Shown: positions 28,102-38,092, counted from the first letter of the stretch. The stretch is DNA of 64,000 nt from Prevotella jejuni (GCF_900187995.1 NZ_FZNZ01000013.1:40710-104709), one strand, 5' to 3'. Numbers and translations are program-made. The notes: generated by a model from the letters alone, not told the origin.

Positions 28102-29364
28102 ATGAAGAAGTTAATGTTCGCAGCATTGATGTTACTCAGTACATCTGCTGCATTCGCTGGTGACAGCGAGCCACTGAAGGCAATCCTTAAGGCACAAAGC
28201 TACGCAGAAGCTGCTGAGCTCGTTAAGGCTAACCTCGGACAGCTTACAGACAATGCTGAGAAGGCAAAGGCTTATGACAAGCTCTATCAACTTGCTATGA
28301 AGAAGGTAAGTGCAGAGCAGGGTGTTCAGCTTGAGAACCAAACTAACCAGCAAATGGGTAAGGAAGGTAACAAAGCTGTTGATGAGAAAGGTCTCTATGA
28401 GGCTGTAGGTCAGGCTTTCGATGCCGCTGAGGAAGTAGTTAAGTATGACAATATGCCTAATGCAAAGGGTAAGATTAAGCCTAAGTATACAGATATTGCT
28501 GATCAGCTCTACCCACTTCGTGGACAGTTGATTAATGGTGGTATCTTCTATCAGGGTGCTAAGGACGATGCAAATGCTTATAAGTATCTTGCTCGTTACG
28601 TAGACTCTGCTGATGAACCAATGTTCTCTAAGTTTGATAAGTCTAAGGATGAGAACTTGAATGAGATTGCTTATTTCGCAACTTATTATGCTTATCAGAA
28701 TAAGGACTACAAGAAAGCTGAGAAGTATGCTGAATACGCTGTAAAGAGTAAGGACCGTAGTAAGGATGCTAAGCAGTTGCAGTTGGCTATCATGGGTGCA
28801 CAGCTGAAGACTCGTCAGGACTCTGTTGCTTATGCTGATAAGCTTGCTGGTATCTATGCTCAGGACCCAGAGAATGACGCCGTATTGACAACTTTGACAT
28901 CTATCTATAGTTCACTTGGTATGCAGAACAAGGCAGAGGAAATTGTAAATGCTGCCCTTGCAAAGAATCCTAATAGCTATGGAGCGTTGGTAATGCTTGG
29001 TCAGTTCGCAAGTCAGAAGAAGGAATATGAGAAGGCTGCTGACTACCTTACTAAGGCTTTAGCATTGGTAAAGGATGATAATGCAAAGATTGCTATCAAT
29101 GCATCTATCGGTCAGTGCTGGTTCTATAAGGCACAGGATCGTGTAGCATCTGTGAAGGGTGTATTGTCACCAGCAGCACGTGCTCAGTTCAACGATGTTT
29201 ACAATAAGGCTATTTCATATCTTGAGACAGCTAAGAAGCTTGATGTTCTTAAAGAGCAGAAGAGCTCTTGGGCTTACCCACTTTACGGTTGCTACTATTT
29301 CGTAAAGGGTGCACAAGCTCCTGAGACATTGGAAGCTGCAGCTATTGCTGGCGTTCAGCAGTAA
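28102..29364 (+). CDS. Secreted TPR protein, first of three paralogues
   Basis: 420 aa from the ATG at 28102, which starts a signal peptide (MKKLMFAALMLLSTSAAFAG); an upstream in-frame ATG at 28069 gives no sensible N-terminus. Several TPR units follow (about 190-330). A shared block, MPNAKGKIKPKY plus LRGQLINGG, occurs near residue 116 and again in the next two genes. It probably acts in the periplasm as a protein-interaction scaffold; partner unknown. A hairpin separates it from the following gene. Confidence 0.85.
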   Translation: MKKLMFAALMLLSTSAAFAGDSEPLKAILKAQSYAEAAELVKANLGQLTDNAEKAKAYDKLYQLAMKKVSAEQGVQLENQTNQQMGKEGNKAVDEKGLYEAVGQAFDAAEEVVKYDNMPNAKGKIKPKYTDIADQLYPLRGQLINGGIFYQGAKDDANAYKYLARYVDSADEPMFSKFDKSKDENLNEIAYFATYYAYQNKDYKKAEKYAEYAVKSKDRSKDAKQLQLAIMGAQLKTRQDSVAYADKLAGIYAQDPENDAVLTTLTSIYSSLGMQNKAEEIVNAALAKNPNSYGALVMLGQFASQKKEYEKAADYLTKALALVKDDNAKIAINASIGQCWFYKAQDRVASVKGVLSPAARAQFNDVYNKAISYLETAKKLDVLKEQKSSWAYPLYGCYYFVKGAQAPETLEAAAIAGVQQ

Positions 29365-29379
29365 AAGTCTTTAATATTC

Positions 29380-29426
29380 CCCCTCTTATATGAATTCATT
29401 TGTTAAGTCATATAAGAGGGGATTTT
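29380..29426 (+). terminator. Hairpin after the first TPR gene
   Basis: A perfect 14-bp stem (29380-29393 with 29408-29421) with a 14-base loop, followed by ATTTTGTG. It may attenuate transcription between the first and second TPR genes, giving a higher level of the first. Confidence 0.65.
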
Positions 29427-29446
29427 GTGTTACTAAAATATAGCCG

Positions 29447-30559
29447 ATGAAAAGAGTACTAATACTGATTATTTCTATTTTTACAAGTTGGAATATCGCA
29501 GAGGCACAAGAAGCATATCAGCAGGCTGAGTCGTTTAACCGCCTTGCAAAAGAAGCTTTCACCCGTGTAGAGAAACATTCGAATAGGGATTCTGTTGCCA
29601 TCTTCAAAGCTGTTGTGGATGGTGTGGAGTATTCATTGAAAAGTGATGAGTTTGACAGGATGCCTAATCGAAAGGGGAAAGTTAATCCAAAGTTTGAAGA
29701 GGAAAACAAGAATCGACTTGCTGTTCTGCATCCAATGCTGATAGATGCTGGTAAATATTTCTTGAAAGGAAGCTATACGAGAAATGAAGGACTTGATGCC
29801 TTGCAATTATATTTGAAAGCTCGTAAGTCTCTATTAGTAAAAGATAATGTCGATGAGTCAGGTGTTGCTGCTTATTACATTGCTTATTATTATTTGAAAG
29901 CACGTGACTTAGAGAAGGCTGACGAATATGCTGATATTGCAATTCAATATGATGAGACTGCACAAGCTGCTGTTGAAATTAAAGCACAATGTATGCATAA
30001 TAAGATGGTAAACGAGGAAGATTCCCTGCGTTATCTGTCTGTAATACAACAACTTTATCGTACAGACCCTACGAATGAAACCTATTTCTCATGGATAATG
30101 AAGTTCTATCAAAATCCTACACCTAAATTTAATATAGAGGATTTTATAGATAGAATACTTGAAGAGAATACAAACTCAACGGTACCATGGATACTTAAGG
30201 GTGAAATTGCTATGCATGCAGAACGTTGGGAAGAAGCTATTGATGCTTATAAACATGCTGATGAAATTGAACCAAGTAGTATTCCTGTTGCTTATAATAT
30301 AGGTGTATGTTTGAATACTGTGGGAATGGCAGCACGTGAAGATGTTGCTGAACGAAGGAAGAAGAAAGAAGTTGTCTCTGATAATGAATATATGAAGTAT
30401 TTTGCAGAAGCACGTACTTATCTTGAGCGTGTAAGGGCAAAAGATCCACGTAGAAATAGGGTAGACTGGGTAGGTCCTCTCTATTTAGACTATACGGTAT
30501 TGAACGATAAAATTAAGGCTGAAGAACTCGAACCTCTTGTAACAAATTATAGAAAGTGA
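29447..30559 (+). CDS. Secreted TPR protein, second paralogue
   Basis: 370 aa. Signal peptide 1-20 (ending NIAEAQ). It carries the family block MPNRKGKVNPKF followed by LHPMLIDAGKYF near residues 70-105 and TPR-like units around 140-180 and 250-290 (AERWEEAIDAYKHADEIEPSS). It shares its layout with the genes on both sides. The next gene overlaps its stop by four bases (GTGA). Confidence 0.82.
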   Translation: MKRVLILIISIFTSWNIAEAQEAYQQAESFNRLAKEAFTRVEKHSNRDSVAIFKAVVDGVEYSLKSDEFDRMPNRKGKVNPKFEEENKNRLAVLHPMLIDAGKYFLKGSYTRNEGLDALQLYLKARKSLLVKDNVDESGVAAYYIAYYYLKARDLEKADEYADIAIQYDETAQAAVEIKAQCMHNKMVNEEDSLRYLSVIQQLYRTDPTNETYFSWIMKFYQNPTPKFNIEDFIDRILEENTNSTVPWILKGEIAMHAERWEEAIDAYKHADEIEPSSIPVAYNIGVCLNTVGMAAREDVAERRKKKEVVSDNEYMKYFAEARTYLERVRAKDPRRNRVDWVGPLYLDYTVLNDKIKAEELEPLVTNYRK

Positions 30560-31761
30560 AGTATATAAAGTCATTTTTAATATATATATGTCTGCTTTTT
30601 CCTCTTACTGGGATTGCGCAGAAGAAGCAGTTGCAGACTGTACGTGATCAGATAAAGTCTGGGAAGGAACTCATGAAAGCCGAGAATACACTTCGTAGAT
30701 TGCTGGTTGACTCAGTATCTAAGAAAAATAATAAGATATGGCTCCTCCTATGTGATGCATTGACAAAACAGTATGAGCAGGGAAATGAGAAACTTTATTT
30801 GAAACAAAAGTATGACACAGCAGCATTCTTCTCTGTAACGAGAAGATTGTATGATACAATGTCACGCTTTGACTCTCTTGATGCTAAACCTGATGCTGAG
30901 GGTAGAGTACGTGCAAAGTATAGGACTAAGCATGCAGAGTTCCTAAACTCTATTCGCCCAAATCTATTCAATGGTGGTTCTTACTTTATTCATAAGAAAG
31001 ACTATAATACCGCATTTGATTATTATAGCGATTACTTGGAGTCTGCAAATTATCCTCTTTTTGAAGGTTATGACTATATGAAGAATGATGCACTTATACC
31101 ACATGCTGCTTACTGGGCTATGTTCTGTGGATATAAGCTAAGCGATGCAGATAAGATTATGCGCTTTAAGGAACAGGCCGAACGTGATACTTCTATGCTA
31201 AACTTTGTAAGGCAGTATGAGGCTGAGGCTTATTTGGTAAAGAGGGATACCGCTATGTATGTAAAGTCTTTGCAAGCTGGCTTCGAGCAATATCCTAACT
31301 TTGCATTCTTCTTCCCACGATTAGTTGAATATTATGCTAAGATAGGAGAACACCAGAAGGCATTGGAGATTACGAATCGTGCATTGAAAGCTGACTCTAC
31401 AAGTCTGTTGTTTCGTTTTGCAAAGAGTACAGTGTTGTTGAACCTTGGCAGGTACAACGAATGTATTGAAATTTGTAAACAACTGATTAAGGATAACGAC
31501 TCTTATGCTGATGCCTATTATAACATTGGACTTGCTTATTTTAATCAAGCCATAGAATTAAATAAGGATAGGCAGAAGTATCGGGCCAACAAAGAGAAGA
31601 TAATAACATTATATCAGCGTTCTAAACCCTATATGGAGAAATTCAGAGAGCTTTCACCAACAGCTAAGAGCAAATGGTTAGCTCCTTTATACACTATTTA
31701 TCTTAATCTGAATATGGGTAAGGAATTTGACGAAATTGATAAGTTGAGAAAGGAAAAATAA
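30556..31761 (+). CDS. Secreted TPR protein, third paralogue
   Basis: 401 aa starting with GTG that overlaps the previous stop (GTGA). Residues 1-22 form a signal peptide ending GIAQ. The family block appears as KPDAEGRVRAKYR and LFNGGSYF (about 113-145), and two or three TPRs lie at about 250-330. Its stop overlaps the ATG of the downstream helicase by one base, so the two TPR genes and the helicase form one unit. Confidence 0.82.
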   Translation: MKYIKSFLIYICLLFPLTGIAQKKQLQTVRDQIKSGKELMKAENTLRRLLVDSVSKKNNKIWLLLCDALTKQYEQGNEKLYLKQKYDTAAFFSVTRRLYDTMSRFDSLDAKPDAEGRVRAKYRTKHAEFLNSIRPNLFNGGSYFIHKKDYNTAFDYYSDYLESANYPLFEGYDYMKNDALIPHAAYWAMFCGYKLSDADKIMRFKEQAERDTSMLNFVRQYEAEAYLVKRDTAMYVKSLQAGFEQYPNFAFFFPRLVEYYAKIGEHQKALEITNRALKADSTSLLFRFAKSTVLLNLGRYNECIEICKQLIKDNDSYADAYYNIGLAYFNQAIELNKDRQKYRANKEKIITLYQRSKPYMEKFRELSPTAKSKWLAPLYTIYLNLNMGKEFDEIDKLRKEK

Positions 31762-33077
31762 TGATGAATAACGATATTATTGATAAGCTTGGCATAACAC
31801 TCAATACAATGCAAGAAGCTACGGCTGACGCAGTGTTACATACAGGGAAGGATGTTGTCGTGATGTCACCGACAGGTTCCGGTAAAACATACGCTTATCT
31901 TCTTCCATTGATTCAGCGGTTGGATGCAAAGTCTGATGAGCTGCAAGCTGTAGTCTTAGTGCCAGGACGCGAGTTAGCGTTGCAGTCGGCTAATGTACTT
32001 AAAGACATGGGTAGCGGCTTACGCTCTATGGCATTATATGGTGGACGTCCAACGATGGAAGAACATCGTGTTTTGAGAGATATAAAGCCACAAATAGTCT
32101 TTGCTACTCCGGGACGATTGAATGATCATCTTGACAAATCAAATATTAATGCAGAAACAATAAAGTGGCTTATAATAGATGAGTTTGATAAGTGCCTTGA
32201 ATTTGGTTTCCAAGACGAGATGATGAGCATTCTCTGTAAGTTACCAAATATTGAAAGACGAATCTTACTATCAGCAACAGAGTCAGAGACTATTCCTAAT
32301 TTTGTATCAATGGGAAGAACTGTTCATTTGGATTATCGTACAGATGAAGAGACTATTCCTGATCGCATACGTCTCTACACAGTTACAAGTTCAGAGAAGG
32401 ATAAACTGGAGGTGTTAAAGAAGCTTTTACTTTCTTTAGGTGATAAGAGTAGTATTGTATTCTTAAATTATCGTGACTCTGTTGAGCGTACTGCCACATT
32501 CTTAAAGGCAGAGGGTTTTACTATTAGTTGGTTCCATGGTGGCTTAGAACAGCGTGAGCGTGAAGCTGCACTTTATCGTTTTTCAAATGGTTCAGCACCA
32601 ATACTTGTTAGCACCGACTTGGCTTCACGTGGACTGGATATTCCTGATGTTGATAATATTATACATTATCATTTCCCTGAAACGGAAGATTGCTATGTGC
32701 ATAGGGTAGGACGTACAGCACGTTGGGACAAAGAAGGCAGAACCTTCTTCATTCTTGGGCCAGAAGAACATTTGCCAGAGTATGTTAGCAATGAACATGA
32801 GGAGTATAAGATACCAGAGTCTTTACCGAAACCTGCTCAGCCTCGCATGGCTACTATATATATAGGTAAAGGAAAGAAAGATAAAATCTCAAAGATGGAT
32901 ATAGTAGGTTTTCTTTGTAAAAAGGGAGGATTGAAGTCTTCTGAGATAGGAAAGATTGACGTAAAGGACCGTTTTGCTTATGTTGCAGTGGTACGCACAA
33001 AGATAAAAGAAATAATCTCGCTGACTAAAGGAGAAAAAATAAAAGGTATTCGTACCGTTGTGGAAGAAGTAAGGTGA
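31761..33077 (+). CDS. DEAD-box RNA helicase, DbpA-like
   Basis: 438 aa. The motifs are, in order, a Q motif (LNTMQEAT), SPTGSGKT (Walker A), PGRELALQ, TPGRLNDHL, DEFDK (motif II, Phe in place of the usual Ala), SAT, STDLASRGLD and HRVGRTAR. The final 75 residues (ATIYIGKGKKDKISK onward) match the DbpA-type RNA-binding domain, which directs E. coli DbpA to 23S rRNA. A role in 50S subunit assembly is therefore likely, by family. It is translationally linked to the TPR gene before it. Confidence 0.9.
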   Translation: MMNNDIIDKLGITLNTMQEATADAVLHTGKDVVVMSPTGSGKTYAYLLPLIQRLDAKSDELQAVVLVPGRELALQSANVLKDMGSGLRSMALYGGRPTMEEHRVLRDIKPQIVFATPGRLNDHLDKSNINAETIKWLIIDEFDKCLEFGFQDEMMSILCKLPNIERRILLSATESETIPNFVSMGRTVHLDYRTDEETIPDRIRLYTVTSSEKDKLEVLKKLLLSLGDKSSIVFLNYRDSVERTATFLKAEGFTISWFHGGLEQREREAALYRFSNGSAPILVSTDLASRGLDIPDVDNIIHYHFPETEDCYVHRVGRTARWDKEGRTFFILGPEEHLPEYVSNEHEEYKIPESLPKPAQPRMATIYIGKGKKDKISKMDIVGFLCKKGGLKSSEIGKIDVKDRFAYVAVVRTKIKEIISLTKGEKIKGIRTVVEEVR

Positions 33078-33168
33078 AGCATTATACAATGTGTCACCTT
33101 TTCCTTGTCATGTCTGTCGACATGTATAAATTGTTTGATATCTTACAGATAAAAAAAGTGGTCTTTTA

Positions 33169-33200
33169 TTTGGAAGTATAAAAATAAAAGCGTATCTTCG
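33169..33200 (+). promoter_or_regulatory. Promoter of the serC operon
   Basis: TTTG at 33169-33172, a 20-base spacer, then TATCTTCG at 33193-33200 (one mismatch in the -7 box). The leader is about 80 bases. Confidence 0.65.
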
Positions 33201-33284
33201 CATCGTAAACTATAGAAACCTATTACAATATTTAATACTGATAATAACTACAAAACATAAGTCAAACTTAAACTAAACAATCAG

Positions 33285-34355
33285 ATGAAAAAGTACAATT
33301 TTGGTGCTGGTCCATGTATCCTTCCACGTGAAGTAATCGAGAAAACAGCAAGTGCTATTTTAGATTTCAATGGAATTGGTCTTTCAATTGCTGAAATCAG
33401 CCACCGTTCAAAGGATTTTCAACCTGTAATGGACGAAGCAATGGCTTTAGTAAAGGAAGTGTTAAATGTTCCTGAAGGCTATTCAGTGCTTTTCTTGGGT
33501 GGTGGTGCATCACTTGAGTTCTGCATGATTCCTTTTAACTTCTTAGTAAAGAAGGCTGGTTATTTGAATACTGGTGTTTGGGCAAAGAAGGCAATGAAGG
33601 AAGCTAAGTTGTTTGGAGATGTTGTTGAAGTAGCTTCATCAGCAGATGAAAACTACACCTATCTCCCAAAGGACTTCGATGTTCCTACAGATTTGGATTA
33701 TTTGCACGTAACTACCAATAACACAATCTATGGTACAGAATATCACAAAGATTTGGATGTACCAGTTCGTTTGATTGGTGATATGTCTTCTGATATCTTC
33801 AGTCGTCCAGTAGATGTTTCTAAGTACGATTGCATCTATGGTGGTGCACAGAAGAACCTCTCTATGGCAGGTGTAACATTCATCATCATTAAGGACGACG
33901 TTCTTGGTCGTGTACAGCGTGAAATCCCAACAATGTTGGATTATCGTACACACATCAAGAAGGGCTCTATGTTCAATACTCCTCCTGTAGTACCTATTTA
34001 TACAGCATTGGAAAATCTCCGTTGGATTATGGCTAATGGTGGTGTAGAAGCTATGGAGAAACTTGCAAAGGAGCGTGCTGATATTGTTTATGGTGAGATC
34101 GATCGCAATAAGTTGTTCCGTGGAACAGTTAAGTGTGAGGAAGATCGCTCTTACATGAATATCTGCTTCGTTCTCAACGATGAATATGCTGACCTACAAG
34201 ACGAGTTCTTTAAGTTTGCTACAGAAAGAGGCATGGTAGGTATCAAGGGTCACCGTGATGTTGGTGGTTTCCGTGCAAGCTGCTACAACGCAATGACAGT
34301 TGAAGGCTGCAAGGCTCTCGTTGAAACAATGAAGGAATTCGAGGCTAAGCACTAA
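33285..34355 (+). CDS. serC: Phosphoserine aminotransferase
   Basis: 356 aa. Converts 3-phosphohydroxypyruvate and glutamate to phosphoserine, and also serves pyridoxine synthesis in some bacteria. Visible features are [13 protein letters not shown] at the start, the cofactor-contacting segment [21 protein letters not shown] and the PLP-lysine region [12 protein letters not shown] (Lys about 195). A fold-type I, cytoplasmic PLP enzyme. It is followed by serA, so the two consecutive steps of serine synthesis are adjacent. Confidence 0.96.
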   Translation: MKKYNFGAGPCILPREVIEKTASAILDFNGIGLSIAEISHRSKDFQPVMDEAMALVKEVLNVPEGYSVLFLGGGASLEFCMIPFNFLVKKAGYLNTGVWAKKAMKEAKLFGDVVEVASSADENYTYLPKDFDVPTDLDYLHVTTNNTIYGTEYHKDLDVPVRLIGDMSSDIFSRPVDVSKYDCIYGGAQKNLSMAGVTFIIIKDDVLGRVQREIPTMLDYRTHIKKGSMFNTPPVVPIYTALENLRWIMANGGVEAMEKLAKERADIVYGEIDRNKLFRGTVKCEEDRSYMNICFVLNDEYADLQDEFFKFATERGMVGIKGHRDVGGFRASCYNAMTVEGCKALVETMKEFEAKH

Positions 34356-34369
34356 GCCGCATAGTCATT

Positions 34370-34406
34370 AGACTTAGCAAGCGTAAGTATTTCGTTTGCT
34401 AAGTCT
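34370..34406 (+). terminator. Hairpin between serC and serA
   Basis: A 14-bp stem with one G-T pair (34370-34383 with 34393-34406) and a 9-base loop. No tight T-tract follows, so partial termination or RNA processing is as likely as full termination. Confidence 0.5.
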
Positions 34407-34448
34407 AAGTAATTATCTTTACTTTTTATTAACCTAAACATTAAAGCT

Positions 34449-35366
34449 ATGAAGGTTTTAATTGCAACTGAGAAACCATTTGCACCAGCTGCTGTGCAAG
34501 GTATAACAAACGAATTAAAGGGTGCAGGACATGAAGTTGTCCTACTTGAGAAATATGCGAGTACAGCTGAATTACTTGAGGCTGTGAAAGATGCAGATGC
34601 AATGATAGTACGTTCTGATAAGGTTACACCAGAGGTACTTGATGCTGCTAAGCAGTTGAAGGTCGTAGTACGTGCAGGTGCGGGCTATGATTCAATTGAT
34701 ACAGCTTATGCAAAGGAGAAGAATATCGTAGTAGAGAACACTCCTGGTCAGAATTCTAATGCCGTTGCCGAACTTGTATTTGGTTTGTTGGTATATGCCG
34801 TACGCAATTTCTATAATGGCAAGGCTGGTACAGAGTTAATGGGTAAGAAACTCGGTATTCTTGCTTTCGGTAATGTTGGTAGAAACGTGGCACGCATTGC
34901 AGAAGGCTTTGGTATGGAAGTCTATGCATACGATGCATTCTGTCCTGCTGATGCTATTGAGGCTGCAGGCGTTCATGCTTGTAAGAGTCAGGATGAGTTG
35001 TTCCAGACTTGTGATGTCTTGTCACTTCACATCCCTGCAACTCCACAGACCGTAAAGAGTATTGATTATCGTTTAGTAAATCTTCTTCCAAAGAAGGGAG
35101 TTCTCGTAAACACTGCTCGCAAAGAGGTTATTAACGAGGAAGAGCTTTTGAAGTTGATGGCTGAGCGTGAGGACTTAAAGTTTGTTACCGATATTAAGCC
35201 AGATGCAGACGAAGAGTTTAAGAAGTTTGAGGGGCGCTACTTCTCTACACCAAAGAAGATGGGTGCTCAGACTGCTGAAGCAAATACGAATGCTGGTATT
35301 GCTGCAGCAAAGCAGATTAATGCTTTCTTTGCAACAGGTGACACAAAGTTCCAAGTAAACAAATAA
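34449..35366 (+). CDS. serA: D-3-phosphoglycerate dehydrogenase (short form)
   Basis: 305 aa, a D-2-hydroxyacid dehydrogenase. Visible are the substrate-site segment VRAGAGYDSIDT, the NAD-binding LGILAFGNVGRNVAR (about 138-152), and VNTARKEVINEEEL. The catalytic acidic residue is in the TDIKPDADEEF region. It lacks the C-terminal ACT regulatory domain of E. coli SerA, so serine feedback through that domain is not expected. Its place after serC supports phosphoglycerate as substrate. Confidence 0.92.
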   Translation: MKVLIATEKPFAPAAVQGITNELKGAGHEVVLLEKYASTAELLEAVKDADAMIVRSDKVTPEVLDAAKQLKVVVRAGAGYDSIDTAYAKEKNIVVENTPGQNSNAVAELVFGLLVYAVRNFYNGKAGTELMGKKLGILAFGNVGRNVARIAEGFGMEVYAYDAFCPADAIEAAGVHACKSQDELFQTCDVLSLHIPATPQTVKSIDYRLVNLLPKKGVLVNTARKEVINEEELLKLMAEREDLKFVTDIKPDADEEFKKFEGRYFSTPKKMGAQTAEANTNAGIAAAKQINAFFATGDTKFQVNK

Positions 35367-35455
35367 CTTTCTAATACAATAAGGATTGATAGTCTTAATC
35401 TTCAAAATAGATTGTGACTTTCAATCCTTTTATTATTTTCTTAAAGATAAACACT

Positions 35456-36703
35456 ATGGCAGTAATTAAACCTTTTAAGGGTATTCGTCCTCCAAAAGAC
35501 TTAGTAGAGTCTGTTGCCAGCCGTCCATACGACGTGTTGGATTCAGAAGAAGCGCGTGCAGAAGCTGGTGACAACGAAAAGAGTTTATATCATATCATAA
35601 AACCAGAAATCAACTTTGAGGTTGGAACAAGCGAATATGATCCAAGAGCCTATGAGAGCGCTGTTGAGCAGTTCCAGAAGTTCCAGGACAAAGGTTGGTT
35701 AGTACAAGATGACAAAGAACATTACTATATCTATGCGCAGACAATGAATGGCAAGACTCAGTATGGTCTTGTTGTTGGTGCTTTTGTTGATGATTACTTG
35801 ACTGGTAACATCAAAAAACATGAGTTGACACGTAGAGATAAAGAAGAGGACCGCATGAAGCATGTTCGTATTTGTAATGCAAATGTAGAGCCTGTATTCT
35901 TTGCTTATCCTGACAATGAGGTACTTGACAGTTTGTTGGCTCGTTATGCAGCTACAAAGCCAGAGTATGATTTCGTTGCACCTGACGATGGTTTCAGACA
36001 TCAGTTCTGGGTAATATCAGACGAGGCTGACATCAAGACTGTTACTGAAGAGTTCAAGAAGATGCCAAGTCTATATATTGCAGATGGTCATCATCGCTCT
36101 GCCGCAGCTGCTTTGGTTGGTGCTGAGAAGGCTAAGAATAATAAGAATCATAAGGGCGATGAGGAGTATAACTACTTCATGGCTGTATGCTTCCAAGCAA
36201 GTCAATTGACGATTCTTGACTATAATCGTGTTATTAAAGACTTAAATGGCATGGAAGTTGCTGAGTTCTTAAAAGCTTTGGAGAAGAATTTCACTGTTGA
36301 GTTGAAAGGTAAGGATGAATACCGTCCAACGAAATTGCATGAATTCTCCATGTATCTTGATGGCAACTGGTATAGTTTAGTGGCTAAGCCTGGTACATAC
36401 GATGATAATGACCCAATTGGTGTACTTGATGTAGACATCTCAAGTCGACTGATTTTAGACGAATTGATGGGCATAAAGGATCTCCGTTCAGACAAGCGTA
36501 TCGATTTCGTTGGTGGTCTGCGTGGTCTTGGAGAGTTGAAGCGTCGTGTTGATAGTGGTGAGATGCGTTGGGCATTGGCACTCTATCCTGTATCAATGCA
36601 GCAGATTATGGATATTGCTGATAGTGGTAAGATTATGCCACCAAAGGCAACATGGTTTGAGCCGAAACTTCGTTCTGGTCTTGTCATCCATAAGTTGGAT
36701 TGA
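35456..36703 (+). CDS. DUF1015 family protein
   Basis: 415 aa from the ATG at 35456 (MAVIKPFKGIRPPKDL, the usual DUF1015 opening); the earlier in-frame start at 35414 is unlikely. Family segments are RPYDVLDSEEAR, HELTRRDKEEDRMKH and YIADGHHRSAAA (about residue 212). A cytoplasmic protein often annotated next to serA/serC in Bacteroidetes and Clostridia and suggested to act in serine or phosphoserine metabolism. The linkage here, 89 bases after serA, agrees with that but does not prove it. Confidence 0.9.
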   Translation: MAVIKPFKGIRPPKDLVESVASRPYDVLDSEEARAEAGDNEKSLYHIIKPEINFEVGTSEYDPRAYESAVEQFQKFQDKGWLVQDDKEHYYIYAQTMNGKTQYGLVVGAFVDDYLTGNIKKHELTRRDKEEDRMKHVRICNANVEPVFFAYPDNEVLDSLLARYAATKPEYDFVAPDDGFRHQFWVISDEADIKTVTEEFKKMPSLYIADGHHRSAAAALVGAEKAKNNKNHKGDEEYNYFMAVCFQASQLTILDYNRVIKDLNGMEVAEFLKALEKNFTVELKGKDEYRPTKLHEFSMYLDGNWYSLVAKPGTYDDNDPIGVLDVDISSRLILDELMGIKDLRSDKRIDFVGGLRGLGELKRRVDSGEMRWALALYPVSMQQIMDIADSGKIMPPKATWFEPKLRSGLVIHKLD

Positions 36704-36724
36704 TACAAGATTAGCATTAATTGA

Positions 36725-37318
36725 ATGAATAGCGATAAATATAAGACAATAAAAGAGAAAGCGATTGGCGAGGGATATTACTCTGAAAAGCGGAGTAAAT
36801 TCCTCGCTTTTGCGCATCATGTTGACTCTGTCGACGAGGCTTTAGAGCTTGTAAAGGAATATCGAAAGAAATATTATGATGCTCGTCATTGCTGTTATGC
36901 TTATAGAGTGGGCTTTGATGGTACTGAGTTTCGTGCAAATGATGATGGAGAACCTTCTTCTACAGCAGGAAAGCCTATTCTTGGACAGATCGACAGTAAC
37001 GGTTTGACAAACACGTTTATTTGTGTTATTCGTTATTATGGTGGCATCAATCTCGGTACAGGTGGTTTGATTGTTGCTTATCGAGAGGCTGCTGCAGACG
37101 CCTTAGCTAATAGTGAAATAGAGGAGAAATTCATAGAGGAAGAGGTGACGTACAGCTTCTCTTATCCTATGATGAATGCTGTCATGCGTATTATTAAGGA
37201 CATGAATCCACGTATTATCAATCAAGTCTTTGATAATACATGCGAGGTAACTCTTTCTATCAGGAAAGGAAAGGCTGATGAGTTACGAACGCGTTTGAAC
37301 AAGTTATCTTTTGATTAA
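36725..37318 (+). CDS. YigZ/IMPACT family protein
   Basis: 197 aa. The N-terminal UPF0029 (IMPACT) domain shows SKFLAFAHHV, AYRVG, NDDGEPSSTAGKPIL and VIRYYGGINLGTGGLIVAYREAA (to about 120), followed by a DUF1949 ferredoxin-like domain. Members bind RNA or ribosome-associated factors and modulate stress translation; the bacterial role is not settled. Last gene of the serC operon, 21 bases after DUF1015. Confidence 0.92.
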   Translation: MNSDKYKTIKEKAIGEGYYSEKRSKFLAFAHHVDSVDEALELVKEYRKKYYDARHCCYAYRVGFDGTEFRANDDGEPSSTAGKPILGQIDSNGLTNTFICVIRYYGGINLGTGGLIVAYREAAADALANSEIEEKFIEEEVTYSFSYPMMNAVMRIIKDMNPRIINQVFDNTCEVTLSIRKGKADELRTRLNKLSFD

Positions 37319-37672
37319 TCTTTCATGTTAGGTATATTCTGTGGGCTAATAGATTTTTCGAACAATGCTATAATCATTCTTTATTGCAGTAAGATTTGTT
37401 TTCTCTCAGGCTGTAAGATTTCTTCTTAATTATTGAATAGCCATCACGCATACTCTCATAGTAGTATATTATGTAGGAAACAGCGATTTTCTCATGTGCC
37501 ATCATACAGGACATATATCGGACACCTTCATTTCTTACAGATATACGCTGATTATGAGTAGTTTATCCACACATGTACAGGGCTCATAAATGGCCTTGTA
37601 GTCAGCTGACATCACTAAATACTCCCACTAATATCATGCTTTTATAGTACTTCGGAATGACTGTAACCCTTA
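37319..37672. other. Intergenic region between convergent genes
   Basis: 354 bases between the convergent yigZ-like gene and the lipoprotein gene. I see no gene, consensus promoter or long inverted repeat. Confidence 0.4.
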
Positions 37673-38092
37673 TTACTTAATATGCTTTTTCCAAAAGATT
37701 AAATCACTTTCTTTCATCGAAAGTCTCCAGTCATTGATATCTCTATGATAGAGTAGGACAATTGCGTCTCGCTCGTATAGGCTATACAGTAAAGCGTTCG
37801 TTGCATAGTCAGTTGTGGAGTCTTGAAGGAGAGACAACCATGTTTCTCTCTTGATAGTCTTAATGATACTATCCTCCTTGTTCGAAAGTTTTATGAGAAC
37901 ACGATAGCCAATATCATGAATAGGGAAGCAAGAATCACAAGCAACCTTCAATATCTTGTAATGGAGGTCTTGGTTGTTAATAAACTGTATGTCAGTTTCC
38001 TGTTGTTTGTTTTGCTTGTATTCCTTGGGCTTACAAGCATAGAGAGTAAAAGATAGCGTTACTAAGAAAAGTAATTTGGAGGATATCCACAT
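37673..38092 (-). CDS. Small lipoprotein of unknown function
   Basis: 139 aa. The signal peptide ends in the lipobox LYAC, so Cys20 is the predicted lipidation site. A Lys/Gln-rich stretch follows (KPKEYKQNKQQ), then a soluble domain of about 105 residues with four further cysteines or charged clusters (VACDSCFPIHDIGYRVLI) that I do not recognise. CDSC is a CxxC pair that might bind metal or form a disulfide. It lies 111 bases downstream of the permease gene on the same strand. Confidence 0.7.
   Translation of the reverse strand: MWISSKLLFLVTLSFTLYACKPKEYKQNKQQETDIQFINNQDLHYKILKVACDSCFPIHDIGYRVLIKLSNKEDSIIKTIKRETWLSLLQDSTTDYATNALLYSLYERDAIVLLYHRDINDWRLSMKESDLIFWKKHIK

Noticed and set aside
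33106..33130. Short palindrome CATGTC-N4-GACATG before serC
   Set aside because: Only six base pairs and no T-tract or repeated occurrence seen; could be chance.
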